DNA of 64,000 nucleotides from Cognatitamlana onchidii (GTDB lineage Bacteria > Bacteroidota > Bacteroidia > Flavobacteriales > Flavobacteriaceae). The translations under genes were made by a program, and so were the position numbers. Below the pieces are notes generated by a model that ran no database searches, was not told the DNA's origin, and was given only the letters and a program-made list of their open reading frames with translations. Location of the stretch: positions 248,001-312,000 of the forward strand of contig NZ_SRWZ01000001.1 of the NCBI RefSeq assembly GCF_004804355.1, written 5' to 3'. Position 1 is the first letter of the stretch; each line of letters starts with the position of its first letter. Below, piece by piece: positions 1-9,533 of the stretch.

Positions 1-452
1 TTTTTATGTGAATCGTAATATGCTCTCGAATTAGTTACAATGACCTGCATTACAGAAAACATCATAGTTGTAGACCAACCTAGTAATAAAACCCCATTCA
101 TAGCCTCAATTCCAGATAAAATTCTACTTGGCGCACTTAAAGTAATTTCTCCATACCCCAAGGTTGTATAAGTAACAATTGAAAAATAAATAGACTCTTC
201 TAAGGTACTAAACTGTGAAATTCCATAATGGTAGTAATAGGTCACCCCCCAAATAATTGCTTCTACAAAATTTAACAATAGTAGAAACAGTGCTGTTAAA
301 ATTAATGCCCAAACACTTGTTTTATCAAACGGTTTTCCTGTTAAATCCCCAAATTTATCTGAAAGCACCTTTACCCAAAACATAGTTCCGTAACCATGAA
401 TAGTAACCGTAATTCCAATGATAATAGTCCCTAAGGCAATATTTAGCATCAT
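1..452 (-). CDS. Two-TM potassium channel family protein (partial, 3' end outside window)
   Basis: The reading frame starts at the ATG at 450-452 (a second ATG follows at once) and runs off the window edge after 150 codons. Residues 96-102 read TTLGYGE, the potassium channel selectivity filter. A hydrophobic segment lies before it (about residues 48-72) and another after it (114-140), giving the usual TM-pore-TM order, with a further N-terminal hydrophobic stretch. It should be an inner-membrane potassium-selective pore; no regulatory domain is visible in the part present. It is divergent from the gene at 768, and a TAnnTTTG element lies 20 nt upstream of the start. The family call is firm from the filter; gating and physiological role are unknown. 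Confidence 0.85.
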   Translation of the reverse strand, partial: MMLNIALGTIIIGITVTIHGYGTMFWVKVLSDKFGDLTGKPFDKTSVWALILTALFLLLLNFVEAIIWGVTYYYHYGISQFSTLEESIYFSIVTYTTLGYGEITLSAPSRILSGIEAMNGVLLLGWSTTMMFSVMQVIVTNSRAYYDSHK

Positions 453-767
453 ATTTATTCGGTGTAAAAAACCAAATATAACGAATAAAACATATCAATA
501 ATCTTTAAAAAAAATAAGCTTAAAATTATTCTTATAAAACTAATTAATAATTAGTGTACTTATAATGAAATAATTAAATTTAAAAACATGTATCCTTACA
601 AAAGAGTGATACCTGGCACTTAGCACCGTAAACAACAAAATGGAAATGGACTATTTTATAAAAAAACGAGAGCGCATCATCAATTAAATAATTGTAAAGC
701 TTCATCTTCTTTTCAATTATTCATAACTTAGTTGAATTCGATTTCATCATTTATTCAATCTTTTGTT
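453..767. other. Divergent intergenic region
   Basis: This 315-bp AT-rich gap separates the minus-strand channel gene from the plus-strand propeller/metallohydrolase gene. Apart from the TATATTTG element for the channel gene, I see no convincing ORF, RNA or repeat. The promoter of the rightward gene presumably lies in the distal half but has no clear consensus match. Confidence 0.5.
473..480 (-). promoter_or_regulatory. -7 promoter element (TATATTTG) for the potassium channel gene
   Basis: Reading the minus strand, TATATTTG matches the Bacteroidota -7 consensus TAnnTTTG and lies about 20 nt upstream of the ATG at 452. This implies a short leader. No clear -33 TTTG was identified. Confidence 0.55.
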
Positions 768-3197
768 ATGAGGCATCTTGTTAGTTTCTTTCTTCTCTAT
801 TTACTCAACGTTTCTTTAGTTTTCGGACAATGGTCAAACAGATACCCAAAAGTAGATGGCTTTGGGCATCATGTTTATTTGGAAGGTTATGAATTACCTA
901 TCTTGAATTCAGGTCCGACAGACCCTGCACCATCTCCAGTAGATGACCATATAATATTTGCTGCAAAAGGCTGGCTATGGCTAATGGATATGAGCACGAA
1001 TAATGCTGCTAGGATTACCTCTACGAAACACATAGATTCTAAACCCAACTGGTCTCCAGACGGGCAAAAAATTGTTTTTATTCGGGATAAAAGTGATGAT
1101 ACCGAAATTGTACTATTAGAATTAGCAACCAAGAAAGAAACGGTTTTAATAAATACTAAAGCACTTGATCTTGACCCTATTTTTTCGAGAGACGGAAACC
1201 ATGTTTATTATGCTTCTGCAGAAGTTGGCTCTATTAATATTTGGCGTATCGATTTATTAAAAAATGAAAAACAGTTAATAACGAAGGAAGACAACCTAGA
1301 ACGGCTTCCCGTTCCAACAAATTCAGATAAGTGGTTGGTCTATTTAAGAAAGGAAGGGTTTTCATATGACTCTATAGAACTTTTTAATACAAAAGCTCAG
1401 CAATCAAGCCCCTTGACTGAAGAAAATTTCACCTCCCAAGCGGCATTCTCTTTAGCTCCCGACAATCAGACCCTGGTTTATACATGGCCTAGGGACGACT
1501 TTTACGAACTTCGGCTTCTAGATATTTTAACACCAAAAAGTACGCTACTACTCACTAAAAGTGATGGACTCCCGCTAGGTCCTAAATTCAGTAAAAACGG
1601 AGAATGGGTTTACTATTATGAATTTAACTCCAATGAACGTTCCGAACTTAAGAGAATAAATACGTTTGGAGGCAAACCCGAAATCATAAATATTTCAAAA
1701 TGGGATTGGAATGTACCCACCACTATGCTCAATATAAAAAGTTTTGTTGATGGTAATCAAGAAGCTGTCCGTATGAGTATTGTAGACCAATACGGTCACC
1801 CATTACTACCAGATAATGGAATCATACACTCCGATGGTCAAAACGGCATTGTTTTCTTTTATTCTAATGGTGATATTGATATTGAAGTTCCGCATGGCGA
1901 TATTATAATAACAGCAGTTCATGGCTTATCTACCCTTAAAACCACCACAAAAATTCATATCACTAAGGACGACAGATTAGCAGAAATCTATCTTAGCAAA
2001 ATTTGGAATGCCAAAGCGCATGGGTGGTACTCTGGCGACAATCATTTTCACTTGAATTACGGTGGTGTAAATCAACTTGACCCTACCGACATTGTATTGG
2101 ATTTAAACGCGGAAGATATTGATGTAGCTTTTCCACTTCTGGCAAATTTGGGACAACGTTTTTTACAACAAGATTTATGGGGATGGGAGCGCAAAGAACT
2201 CCCTTTAATTGCTTTTGGCCAAGAAGTACGCTCCCATTTTTTAGGTCACCTAGGTCTATTAGGCAGTAAAGACTTGTTTTGGCCATGGGTATGGGGTCCT
2301 TATTACGACATTTATGGTCGTGATGATCGTGTAAATGCAGAAGCCCTACGTTTCGCAAAAAACCAAAATGGCTTGGGAGGTTATGTACACCCGACAAGTG
2401 TACAAGACCCTTTAACAGATTCGGGAGCAAGACGTATACCTATTGAATTGATTGCCGATGCTGTCTTAGGTGAAACTGATTATATTGAATTGGGGTGCTT
2501 ATGGTCGGACGAAATTGGGACAGCTAAATTATGGCATGAAATGCTTAACATTGGAGAACCAGTCGCTATTTCTGCTGGCAGCGATGTTATGAACGACCTC
2601 TATAGAACTATGGCCATTGGAGCCACAAGAGTTTATGTAAAACCAGAGCAAAACTTAACCATGAGTAGCTACCTTCAGGCTTTGAAATCTGGACGCAGTT
2701 TTGTAACCAATGGCCCCCTAATTGAATTTAAAGTTGAAGACAAAATACCTGGTGAGGTATTAAAAACAAGAAAGAAAAAAGCTAAATGGTCTCTTAATGT
2801 GCATTCCGCTATACCTTATGAGTCTGTTGAAATATACGTAAATGGCAAGCTAGCGTCAACGAAAAAAGGGAATACTAAAACTGGAAGTAAAACGTATAAA
2901 GGCGCTCTTGATATTCCTGAAGGCGGCTGGGTAACAGCGAGGGTCGTTGGAGGTGCCATTGACTGGCCTTTTATGGATAGTTATCCTTTTGCTGAAAGTT
3001 CCCCAATCTGGTTTAATAATATTGGCAGCATAAGTACTGAAAGTGCAAAAGAATCTGCCAAAAATTTACTTAAACTTTTAGAGGCATCTAAAAAACGATT
3101 AGAAAATGGCTACGGCAACACTGAGATACCCATTTTACAAGGGCATTTTGAAAGAGCAAAACAAAAACTTCTTGAGTTAATAGATAGAGAACAATAA
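768..3197 (+). CDS. Exported TolB-like propeller plus CehA/McbA-type metallohydrolase
   Basis: I use the ATG at 768 (809 residues). An upstream in-frame TTG at 732 exists, but the sequence from 768 is a clean signal peptide ending near VFGQ. Residues of about 40-310 carry WD40-like PD40 repeats of the TolB propeller type (segments such as WSPDGQKIVF and FSRDGNHVYY). After a linker, the C-terminal part resembles CehA/McbA PHP-like metallohydrolases: GDNHFH near 424-428, GGYVHP near 536-541, SAGSD near 602-606, and the LKSGRSFVTNGP segment typical of this family. The His/Asp residues are likely metal ligands. The substrate is unknown; family members include carbamate hydrolases. It is probably periplasmic or outer-membrane associated and sits alone as a transcription unit. 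Confidence 0.75.
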   Translation: MRHLVSFFLLYLLNVSLVFGQWSNRYPKVDGFGHHVYLEGYELPILNSGPTDPAPSPVDDHIIFAAKGWLWLMDMSTNNAARITSTKHIDSKPNWSPDGQKIVFIRDKSDDTEIVLLELATKKETVLINTKALDLDPIFSRDGNHVYYASAEVGSINIWRIDLLKNEKQLITKEDNLERLPVPTNSDKWLVYLRKEGFSYDSIELFNTKAQQSSPLTEENFTSQAAFSLAPDNQTLVYTWPRDDFYELRLLDILTPKSTLLLTKSDGLPLGPKFSKNGEWVYYYEFNSNERSELKRINTFGGKPEIINISKWDWNVPTTMLNIKSFVDGNQEAVRMSIVDQYGHPLLPDNGIIHSDGQNGIVFFYSNGDIDIEVPHGDIIITAVHGLSTLKTTTKIHITKDDRLAEIYLSKIWNAKAHGWYSGDNHFHLNYGGVNQLDPTDIVLDLNAEDIDVAFPLLANLGQRFLQQDLWGWERKELPLIAFGQEVRSHFLGHLGLLGSKDLFWPWVWGPYYDIYGRDDRVNAEALRFAKNQNGLGGYVHPTSVQDPLTDSGARRIPIELIADAVLGETDYIELGCLWSDEIGTAKLWHEMLNIGEPVAISAGSDVMNDLYRTMAIGATRVYVKPEQNLTMSSYLQALKSGRSFVTNGPLIEFKVEDKIPGEVLKTRKKKAKWSLNVHSAIPYESVEIYVNGKLASTKKGNTKTGSKTYKGALDIPEGGWVTARVVGGAIDWPFMDSYPFAESSPIWFNNIGSISTESAKESAKNLLKLLEASKKRLENGYGNTEIPILQGHFERAKQKLLELIDREQ

Positions 3198-3307
3198 ATT
3201 ACACAAAATACTGTTTTAGGTACCAAATTAAATTCAACTAAATTTATTTATCTTTCGTAAGATTTTTTAAAACAAAAGCGGCACACTATTTGTTCATTAA
3301 ATTGCTG

Positions 3308-4264
3308 ATGAAAAACCAATTACTTGTATTCTTAATTTTTTTGCCCTTACTTTCTCTTGCTCAGGCGAATAAACTGTACAAAAAAGCTTTGAGAACTGAT
3401 AATTTAGAAGAAAGGATGCGCCTATTAACTGAAGTTATTGAGTTGGAACCTAAAAATCTCGATGCTTATTTCCAAAGAGGGTTGGCAAAGAACGATTCTG
3501 GTGATTATCATGGCGCTATTGTAGACTATTCAAAAATCATTGTAGAACAACCAGATGCAGATAGCTATTACAATCGTGGAAATTCAAGGTATAGCATTAA
3601 AGACTTTGAGGGCGCTAAAGAAGACTATGCTAAAGCTTATATCTTAGATAACGAATTTATTGACGCCCTGTATAGTCTTGCCTGTGTTAGATATGATTTA
3701 GAAGAATATGAAAAGGCCATAGAGGACTTTAGTAGAGTAATAAAAATAGAACCTTCCCAGCCTAAAGTATACACATTAAGAGCTTCTGCTTATAAAGAAA
3801 TAAAAAAATATAAAGAAGCTGCTCAAGATTATTCTACCGCCATTTTACTTCAACCCAGTGCTAATAACTATTATAATAGGGGAGTGTTTTTAATGAATAT
3901 TAAATACTATCAAGAGGCCAGTGAAGATTTAACACGTTCCCTGAGACTAAATAGAAACAATTCGTATGCCTATTTTTTTAGAGGTGCTTCTAGACTACTA
4001 CTGGGAAAATTTAAAGATGCATCAATCGATTTTACTAGAGCGATAGAATTTGACACTATGGATTTTGATGCCTATTTAGGCTTGGCCTTAGCTTACTATA
4101 AATTGAATGACACAGAAAAAGCCAAAACTTATTTTGAAAGGGCCAATGAAATTTTATATATTAAAACTCCAATAAATAGCATTGAACCCTACAATAACAC
4201 CTATTGGTTTCAAAACCAATACTACTATTTCAATAATAATTTGAGTTTGCTTGCAAAACTGTAA
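3308..4264 (+). CDS. Exported tetratricopeptide repeat protein
   Basis: The ATG at 3308 gives 318 residues starting with a signal peptide ending LLSLAQ; an in-frame TTG at 3290 is less likely. The rest is a run of TPR units with spaced Ala/Gly/Tyr pattern, for example DAYFQRGLAKNDSGDY, DSYYNRGNSRYSIKDFEG and NNYYNRGVFLMNIKYYQE, roughly seven repeats between residues 25 and 280. TPR arrays are protein-binding scaffolds, so the role is probably periplasmic interaction; no partner can be named. Its stop codon abuts the convergent rsmG stop with no space between them. Confidence 0.8.
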   Translation: MKNQLLVFLIFLPLLSLAQANKLYKKALRTDNLEERMRLLTEVIELEPKNLDAYFQRGLAKNDSGDYHGAIVDYSKIIVEQPDADSYYNRGNSRYSIKDFEGAKEDYAKAYILDNEFIDALYSLACVRYDLEEYEKAIEDFSRVIKIEPSQPKVYTLRASAYKEIKKYKEAAQDYSTAILLQPSANNYYNRGVFLMNIKYYQEASEDLTRSLRLNRNNSYAYFFRGASRLLLGKFKDASIDFTRAIEFDTMDFDAYLGLALAYYKLNDTEKAKTYFERANEILYIKTPINSIEPYNNTYWFQNQYYYFNNNLSLLAKL

Positions 4265-4894
4265 CTAGCCTTTGTATTTTAAAGGTAGATGAACCACTTT
4301 TTTGGTATCATAAAAATCTTCAACAAAGTAGTCTCTTAAATTATAAATAGTTCCTGTTTTATAAGTTTTTAATTCTTCTGATAGATCTCCTCCCTTCAAA
4401 TAAAGAATACCGTTCTTAAGGTCGTTATTATGCTTTTTAGCTATTTTACCTTTTACCCAATGCACAAAGGTAGGCATCGCCGCAACCGCTCTGCTTACTA
4501 TAAAATCGTAGGTATCATCAATAGCTTCAACCCTTGAATGTGTTGTTTTAACATTTGTCAACCCTAAACCATGAACAACCTCATCAACAACCTTAAGCTT
4601 TTTAGCGACACTATCAACCAAATGAAAAGAACAATCTGGGAATAAAATAGCCAATGGAATTCCAGGAAACCCTCCGCCAGTGCCAACATCCATGACTTTT
4701 GTACCAGCTTTAAAGGATATAACCTTGGCAATACCCAGTGAGTGCAGTGCATGGCGCAAATAAAGCTCATCAATATCTTTTCTTGAAACAACATTGATTT
4801 TTAAATTCCAATCTTGATACAAAGAATCTAATAACCTAAACTTTTCTATTTGATCTTCTGAGAGATTAGGGAAGTACTTTAAAATAAGATCCAT
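4265..4894 (-). CDS. rsmG: 16S rRNA (guanine-527-N7)-methyltransferase RsmG
   Basis: The 209-residue protein has the usual RsmG (GidB) length and the SAM-binding signature MDVGTGGGFPGIP at residues 68-80, followed by the acidic HLVDSVAKK motif and a conserved SRAVA segment near 133-138. RsmG methylates N7 of G527 in the 530 loop of 16S rRNA with SAM as donor; loss of function is known to give low-level streptomycin resistance in other bacteria. It converges on the TPR gene with the two stop codons directly adjacent. Confidence 0.95.
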   Translation of the reverse strand: MDLILKYFPNLSEDQIEKFRLLDSLYQDWNLKINVVSRKDIDELYLRHALHSLGIAKVISFKAGTKVMDVGTGGGFPGIPLAILFPDCSFHLVDSVAKKLKVVDEVVHGLGLTNVKTTHSRVEAIDDTYDFIVSRAVAAMPTFVHWVKGKIAKKHNNDLKNGILYLKGGDLSEELKTYKTGTIYNLRDYFVEDFYDTKKVVHLPLKYKG

Positions 4895-5053
4895 TTCAAA
4901 CTATATATTTGTAAATAAGATAGATCCAGAAAAAAATTTCTCCACAGTATATGAAAAAAAAACAGTCTCTGACTTCTTTAATGTTCGACAAAAATATACT
5001 TTTTCAACACATATTTTTATAAAAAAAGGTTATTACTTAAGTTGGTTTATACC

Positions 5054-5061
5054 TATCTTTG
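5054..5061 (+). promoter_or_regulatory. -7 promoter element (TATCTTTG) upstream of desaturase
   Basis: TATCTTTG fits the TAnnTTTG consensus and lies 52 nt upstream of the ATG at 5113. The -33 region shows no good TTTG at the expected distance. Confidence 0.5.
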
Positions 5062-5112
5062 CCTCTGGTATGACAAACAATTTTTATTTTTTTTCATATT
5101 TAAACTTTTAGC

Positions 5113-6207
5113 ATGACAAAACAAGCACTTTCATTTTCTAGAACTGATTCTGCAAAATTTTTCAAAACTTTAAATAAACGTGTTAATGATTATTTCAAAG
5201 AGAATAACCTAAAGCGCACAGGGAATTGGAAATTATATTCAAAGGCTATATTCATGTTTGCCCTTTTAATAACCCCTGTGGTGCTAGTTTTAACAATAGA
5301 CATGCCATGGTGGGCTCAAATTTTATGCATGATTGTTACTGGTATTGGTATGGCAGGAGTTGGTATGAATGTGATGCATGATGCAAATCATGGTTCTTTC
5401 TCGAGTAAAAAATGGGTTAACAAACTAATGGGTAGTAGCATTTATATTTTAGCTGGTAACGATTATAACTGGAAGGTTCAACATAACGTACTTCACCATA
5501 CGTATACTAATATTCAAGGACATGACGAAGATATTAATGCAGGAAGAATCATTAGGTTCTCCAAGCACACCAAATGGTTAAGAATCCATCAATATCAGAG
5601 ATTCTATGCGTTCTTCTTATACGGTTTATTAACGGCTAATTGGGCAATTACTACAGATTTCATTCAAACTTACCAGTATCTAAAACGCAAGCTAGCTTAT
5701 GGTAAAATGCCACACCCGGCTACTCAATGGACTAAATTGATTATTGGTAAAATAGTATACTATAGTATTTGGGTGATACTTCCGCTAGCGGTTGGCTTTA
5801 CTTGGTGGCAAGTTTTAATAGGATTTGTAGTGATGCATTATACAGCAGGAATTATATTAAGCGTTATATTTCAATTGGCGCATGTTATGCCTAATACAGA
5901 AATGCCATTGCCGGATGAAAATGGTAATATAAAAAACACATGGGCCATTCATCAACTTTTTACAACTTCAAATTTTTCGCCAAAAAGTTGGTTGGCTGAG
6001 TTTTACACAGGAGGCCTAAACAGACAAGTGGAACATCATTTGTTTGCGCACATTAGTCATGTACATTACAGTAAAATAGCGAAAATAGTAAAAGAAACCG
6101 CTAAAGAATTTAGTCTTCCATACAATGAATATCATTCATTTTGGCAAGCTGTTGCAGAACATTATAACCAATTAAAGGCCCTAGGAAATAAACCTAGTAT
6201 GGCTTAA
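5113..6207 (+). CDS. Membrane fatty acid desaturase (acyl-CoA delta-6 type)
   Basis: The 364-residue protein contains the three histidine boxes of di-iron membrane desaturases: HDANH at 89-93, HNVLHH at 124-129 and QVEHH at 305-309. The Q in place of the first H of box III is typical of front-end (delta-6/delta-5-like) desaturases. Hydrophobic segments around 45-85 and 210-260 fit the four-TM hairpin topology. It should insert a double bond into a membrane fatty acyl chain using O2 and an electron donor. A second desaturase of related design is at 29404-30507. Regiospecificity cannot be read from sequence. Confidence 0.88.
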   Translation: MTKQALSFSRTDSAKFFKTLNKRVNDYFKENNLKRTGNWKLYSKAIFMFALLITPVVLVLTIDMPWWAQILCMIVTGIGMAGVGMNVMHDANHGSFSSKKWVNKLMGSSIYILAGNDYNWKVQHNVLHHTYTNIQGHDEDINAGRIIRFSKHTKWLRIHQYQRFYAFFLYGLLTANWAITTDFIQTYQYLKRKLAYGKMPHPATQWTKLIIGKIVYYSIWVILPLAVGFTWWQVLIGFVVMHYTAGIILSVIFQLAHVMPNTEMPLPDENGNIKNTWAIHQLFTTSNFSPKSWLAEFYTGGLNRQVEHHLFAHISHVHYSKIAKIVKETAKEFSLPYNEYHSFWQAVAEHYNQLKALGNKPSMA

Positions 6208-6237
6208 ACTTTATATTTACTTTTAATAATTAATTAA

Positions 6238-7422
6238 ATGCAATTACTATCTGATAGAATTTTAAGCATGTCTACGTCTGCTACTTTGGCCATGGCTGCT
6301 AAAGCAAGAGAACTGAGAGGAGAAGGCAAGGATATTATCGGTTTAAGTTTGGGGGAACCAGACTTTAACACACCAGATTTCATTAAGGAAGCGGCGATTC
6401 AAGCTATTAACGACAACTATAATTCTTATACACCCGTTGATGGTTATGCGGATTTAAAGGATGCAATTATTACGAAATTTGAACGTGATAATGGGCTTAC
6501 TTACACGCCAAGTCAAATAGTGGTTTCTACTGGAGCTAAGCAGGCTCTATTTAATATAGCAGGTGTTATGCTGAATGATGGGGATGAAGTGATTTTACCA
6601 TGTCCTTATTGGGTAAGCTATTCTGATATTGTAAAACTTTTTGGAGGTCTTCCCGTTGAAGTAAAAACGTCTATTGATACGGATTTTAAAATGACGGCCG
6701 ATCAATTGGAAGCAGCTATTACAGCCAATACGAAAATGATGTGGTTTAGTTCGCCGTGTAACCCTAGCGGTTCTGTTTACAGTAAGGAAGAATTACAGGC
6801 CTTAGTTGACGTTTTAGCTAAACACCCAGATATCTATGTAGTTTCTGACGAAATTTACGAGCATATTAACTATGGCAAGGGCCATACAAGTATTGCTAGT
6901 TTTGATGCGATGTACGACAGAACTATTACTGTAAATGGAGTATCCAAAGCATTTGCTATGACTGGATGGCGTATAGGATATATTGGAGCTCCAGAAAAAA
7001 TTGCAAGAGCTTGTAACAAATTACAAGGTCAAGCAACCAGTGGTGCAAACTGCATCGCCCAACGTGCCGTGATTACGGCTTGCACAGAGTCTCCAGATAA
7101 GGTGAAATACATGATTGATGAGTTTAAAGATCGTCGTGATTTAATTTTAGGATTATTAAATGACATTGAGGGCTTTAAATGCAATGTGCCTGATGGTGCT
7201 TTTTATGTATTTCCAAACGTGACCCATTTCTTTGGAAAAACATTAAAAGGAAAGAAAATTAATAACGCTAGTGATTTTTCGTTATTCTTATTGGAAGAAG
7301 CCTTAGTAGCAACTGTTACAGGTGAAGCATTTGGAAATCCTGATTGTATTAGAATTTCATATGCGGCTTCAACCGAACAAATCATTGAAGCGGTTAAACG
7401 TATTAAAGAAGCTGTAAGCTAA
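6238..7422 (+). CDS. aspC: Aspartate/aromatic aminotransferase, PLP-dependent class I
   Basis: At 394 residues this matches aspartate aminotransferases of subgroup I-gamma. The PLP-binding lysine is K237 in the segment VNGVSKAFAMTGWRIGY. SSPCNPSG (near 175) and the DEIYEHINY motif (near 203) are the conserved asparagine and aspartate/tyrosine contacts to the cofactor. It interconverts aspartate and oxaloacetate with glutamate/2-oxoglutarate; some relatives also act on prephenate. The ATG start is 30 bp after the desaturase stop, so the two genes may be co-transcribed. A strong terminator follows. Confidence 0.9.
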   Translation: MQLLSDRILSMSTSATLAMAAKARELRGEGKDIIGLSLGEPDFNTPDFIKEAAIQAINDNYNSYTPVDGYADLKDAIITKFERDNGLTYTPSQIVVSTGAKQALFNIAGVMLNDGDEVILPCPYWVSYSDIVKLFGGLPVEVKTSIDTDFKMTADQLEAAITANTKMMWFSSPCNPSGSVYSKEELQALVDVLAKHPDIYVVSDEIYEHINYGKGHTSIASFDAMYDRTITVNGVSKAFAMTGWRIGYIGAPEKIARACNKLQGQATSGANCIAQRAVITACTESPDKVKYMIDEFKDRRDLILGLLNDIEGFKCNVPDGAFYVFPNVTHFFGKTLKGKKINNASDFSLFLLEEALVATVTGEAFGNPDCIRISYAASTEQIIEAVKRIKEAVS

Positions 7423-7443
7423 AAACAGGTTTATATTTACAAT

Positions 7444-7471
7444 AAAAAAGCCGCCATAAAGCGGCTTTTTT
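7444..7471. terminator. Intrinsic terminator (bidirectional)
   Basis: An 11-bp stem AAAAAAGCCGC / GCGGCTTTTTT with loop CATAAA lies 20 nt after aspC. It has a T tract on either strand, so it can also serve the convergent small gene whose stop codon overlaps its edge. Confidence 0.9.
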
Positions 7472-7733
7472 ATGTAATAAGATAGAGCAATAAAATAAGA
7501 GCAAAAGATATTATAAAAAAGGCGATCAAATATCTTTTTCTTGCTTGTCTTTCCTCCTTCCTAATGCGAGTCCTTATTGCCTTTAAATTTTCGGGAGTCG
7601 CTTCTGGAAAATCTCTCAGTTTTACATCTGAATAATTACCTGACAACGCTTTTTTATCTTTCCTTTTTTTTAGCAAGCTCCTATTATTCTTTAAAGAATT
7701 AATAGCCGCAGCCATATGTCCTTCTCCTCCCAT
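7470..7733 (-). CDS. Small single-pass membrane protein, unknown function
   Basis: This 87-residue protein starts MGGEGHMAAAINSLKNNR, is strongly basic through residue 67, and ends in one hydrophobic helix (about 67-86). That is a tail-anchored arrangement with the basic part facing the cytoplasm. A start at M7 is also possible. It looks like a conserved hypothetical of the Flavobacteriaceae, but I cannot name a family. It stands alone between aspC and trkH, and its stop lies inside the shared terminator. Confidence 0.6.
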   Translation of the reverse strand: MGGEGHMAAAINSLKNNRSLLKKRKDKKALSGNYSDVKLRDFPEATPENLKAIRTRIRKEERQARKRYLIAFFIISFALILLLYLIT

Positions 7734-8012
7734 AGTATCTAAAAATATTAACTAAAACTTTCTTGAAATACTCAATAAAGTGTATGATGCTAATAACTAC
7801 TTTTTCAGGAGCATCGATAAACTTTTAAGTAGATACTATATATGTAGGATATTATACTGGAATGTTACATCTTAACTTTCCGATTTAATGATGATACTCT
7901 AGAATTTTGTCAATATATTAATAAAAAAGTTTGTTCTTTAGCTTATTTGCAATGCAATCCTCTTTAATGAGAGGAACCAGGACAAAAATGATGCATGACA
8001 CAACTCAAAAAA

Positions 8013-9506
8013 CTACCGATTACGCCAAAAAAACGGTGTAAACAAAATAAGTACTGTAAATAACTCTAAACGCCCTATAAGCATTAAAAAGGAAGCCCAC
8101 CATTTTCCTAAAGCAGGCAGTGGTGCATAGTTGTTTACGGGACCAAAATCTCCTAGTGCAGGACCAACATTACCGAGGGTTGATGCCGCCAGACCAACTG
8201 CCGACTTAAACTCGATACCAAGAATGGAAAAACCTAAAGACCCTATTATAAAAGATAGCATATAAAGTATAAAGAATGCCAAAACGTTAAAAACTATAAA
8301 TCTATTAATCGCCTTCTTATTGTATCTTACTGGAACAATGGCGCTTGGATGAAGCGTACGTTTAAACTCTAAAAAACCATTTTTAATTAAAATTAAATGC
8401 CTAACAACCTTGACTCCACCCGATGTACTACCTGCTGAGCCTCCTAAAAACATAAGACCAAAAAAGAATACAGCCAGAAAAGGTGTCCATAATGTATAAT
8501 CTGCAGTCACAAACCCTGTTGTCGTTACAATGGCGAGCACCTGAAATATGGCATGCCTAAAAGCACTTTCTCCTTCTCCCCAGACCATTGGATGATTAAT
8601 AGAAGATATCGATATATCTGCCCTGAAATATATAATCAACGCCGCCACAAGGGTAAAGGATGCAATAAACTTAAAGTATAATTTAAATTCATCATCATGA
8701 ATTATTTTTTGAATCTTACCTTTAAAAGCAAAATAGCTTAGTACAAAGTTGGTGCCAGCCAAAAACATAAACACAATAATAATATACTGAATGATGGGCT
8801 CTCCATTCCAATGGGCAACACTGGCGTTTTTTGTTGAAAAACCACCTGTAGACAGCGTACAGAGTGCATGATTAATGGCATCAAAAAAAGACATGCCTGC
8901 AACCTTTAACAATAAGGTTTCAGCAGCCGTATAGCCCACATAAATAAGCCATAATCGTTTAGCAGTATCCGTTATTCTTGGGTGCAGTTTATCTGTACTC
9001 GGACCCGGAGCTTCGGCGGCAAATAATTGCATACCCCCTATACCTAAAAGTGGTAATATGGCTATGGCTAAAACAATAATACCCATACCTCCAATCCAAT
9101 GCGTTAAACTACGCCAAAACAAAACACCTTTTGGCACTGCCTCAATATCATTTAAAATAGAAGCCCCTGTGGTGGTATAGCCAGACATTGTTTCAAAAAA
9201 GGCATTAGTAAAGCTGGGTATACTTCCAGTAATAATATAAGGGAGTGTACCTGCTAAGGACATAATAATCCACCCAAAAGTAACCACTATATACCCCTCT
9301 CTTTTGTTAATTTCCTTTTGATGATGTCTTGTGAAAAACATAGAAATACCACCAAGACAGAGGGTTAACAAGCCAGCAATACAAATTTGAAAAGTGACCC
9401 CGTCTTTATAAACAAGACTAATAAGTGCTGATAAAAGCATAAAACCACCATTAAACAACAGAAGCAATCCTAAAATGTGGAAAATGATTTTATAATTAAG
9501 TTTCAA
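8013..9506 (-). CDS. trkH: TrkH-type potassium uptake membrane subunit
   Basis: The 497-residue polytopic protein has the fourfold pore-loop pattern of the TrkH/KtrB family, for example SGYTTTGASIL, LSTGGFSTKN, VTTTGFVTAD and STLGNVGPAL, each with the conserved filter glycine. It forms the ion-conducting dimer of a Trk potassium uptake system in the inner membrane. It lies 27 bp downstream of trkA on the same strand, so the two are evidently one operon encoding pore and gating ring. Confidence 0.93.
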   Translation of the reverse strand: MKLNYKIIFHILGLLLLFNGGFMLLSALISLVYKDGVTFQICIAGLLTLCLGGISMFFTRHHQKEINKREGYIVVTFGWIIMSLAGTLPYIITGSIPSFTNAFFETMSGYTTTGASILNDIEAVPKGVLFWRSLTHWIGGMGIIVLAIAILPLLGIGGMQLFAAEAPGPSTDKLHPRITDTAKRLWLIYVGYTAAETLLLKVAGMSFFDAINHALCTLSTGGFSTKNASVAHWNGEPIIQYIIIVFMFLAGTNFVLSYFAFKGKIQKIIHDDEFKLYFKFIASFTLVAALIIYFRADISISSINHPMVWGEGESAFRHAIFQVLAIVTTTGFVTADYTLWTPFLAVFFFGLMFLGGSAGSTSGGVKVVRHLILIKNGFLEFKRTLHPSAIVPVRYNKKAINRFIVFNVLAFFILYMLSFIIGSLGFSILGIEFKSAVGLAASTLGNVGPALGDFGPVNNYAPLPALGKWWASFLMLIGRLELFTVLILFTPFFWRNR

Positions 9507-9533
9507 GTCTTTTTATGTTTTTAGGATAATCTT

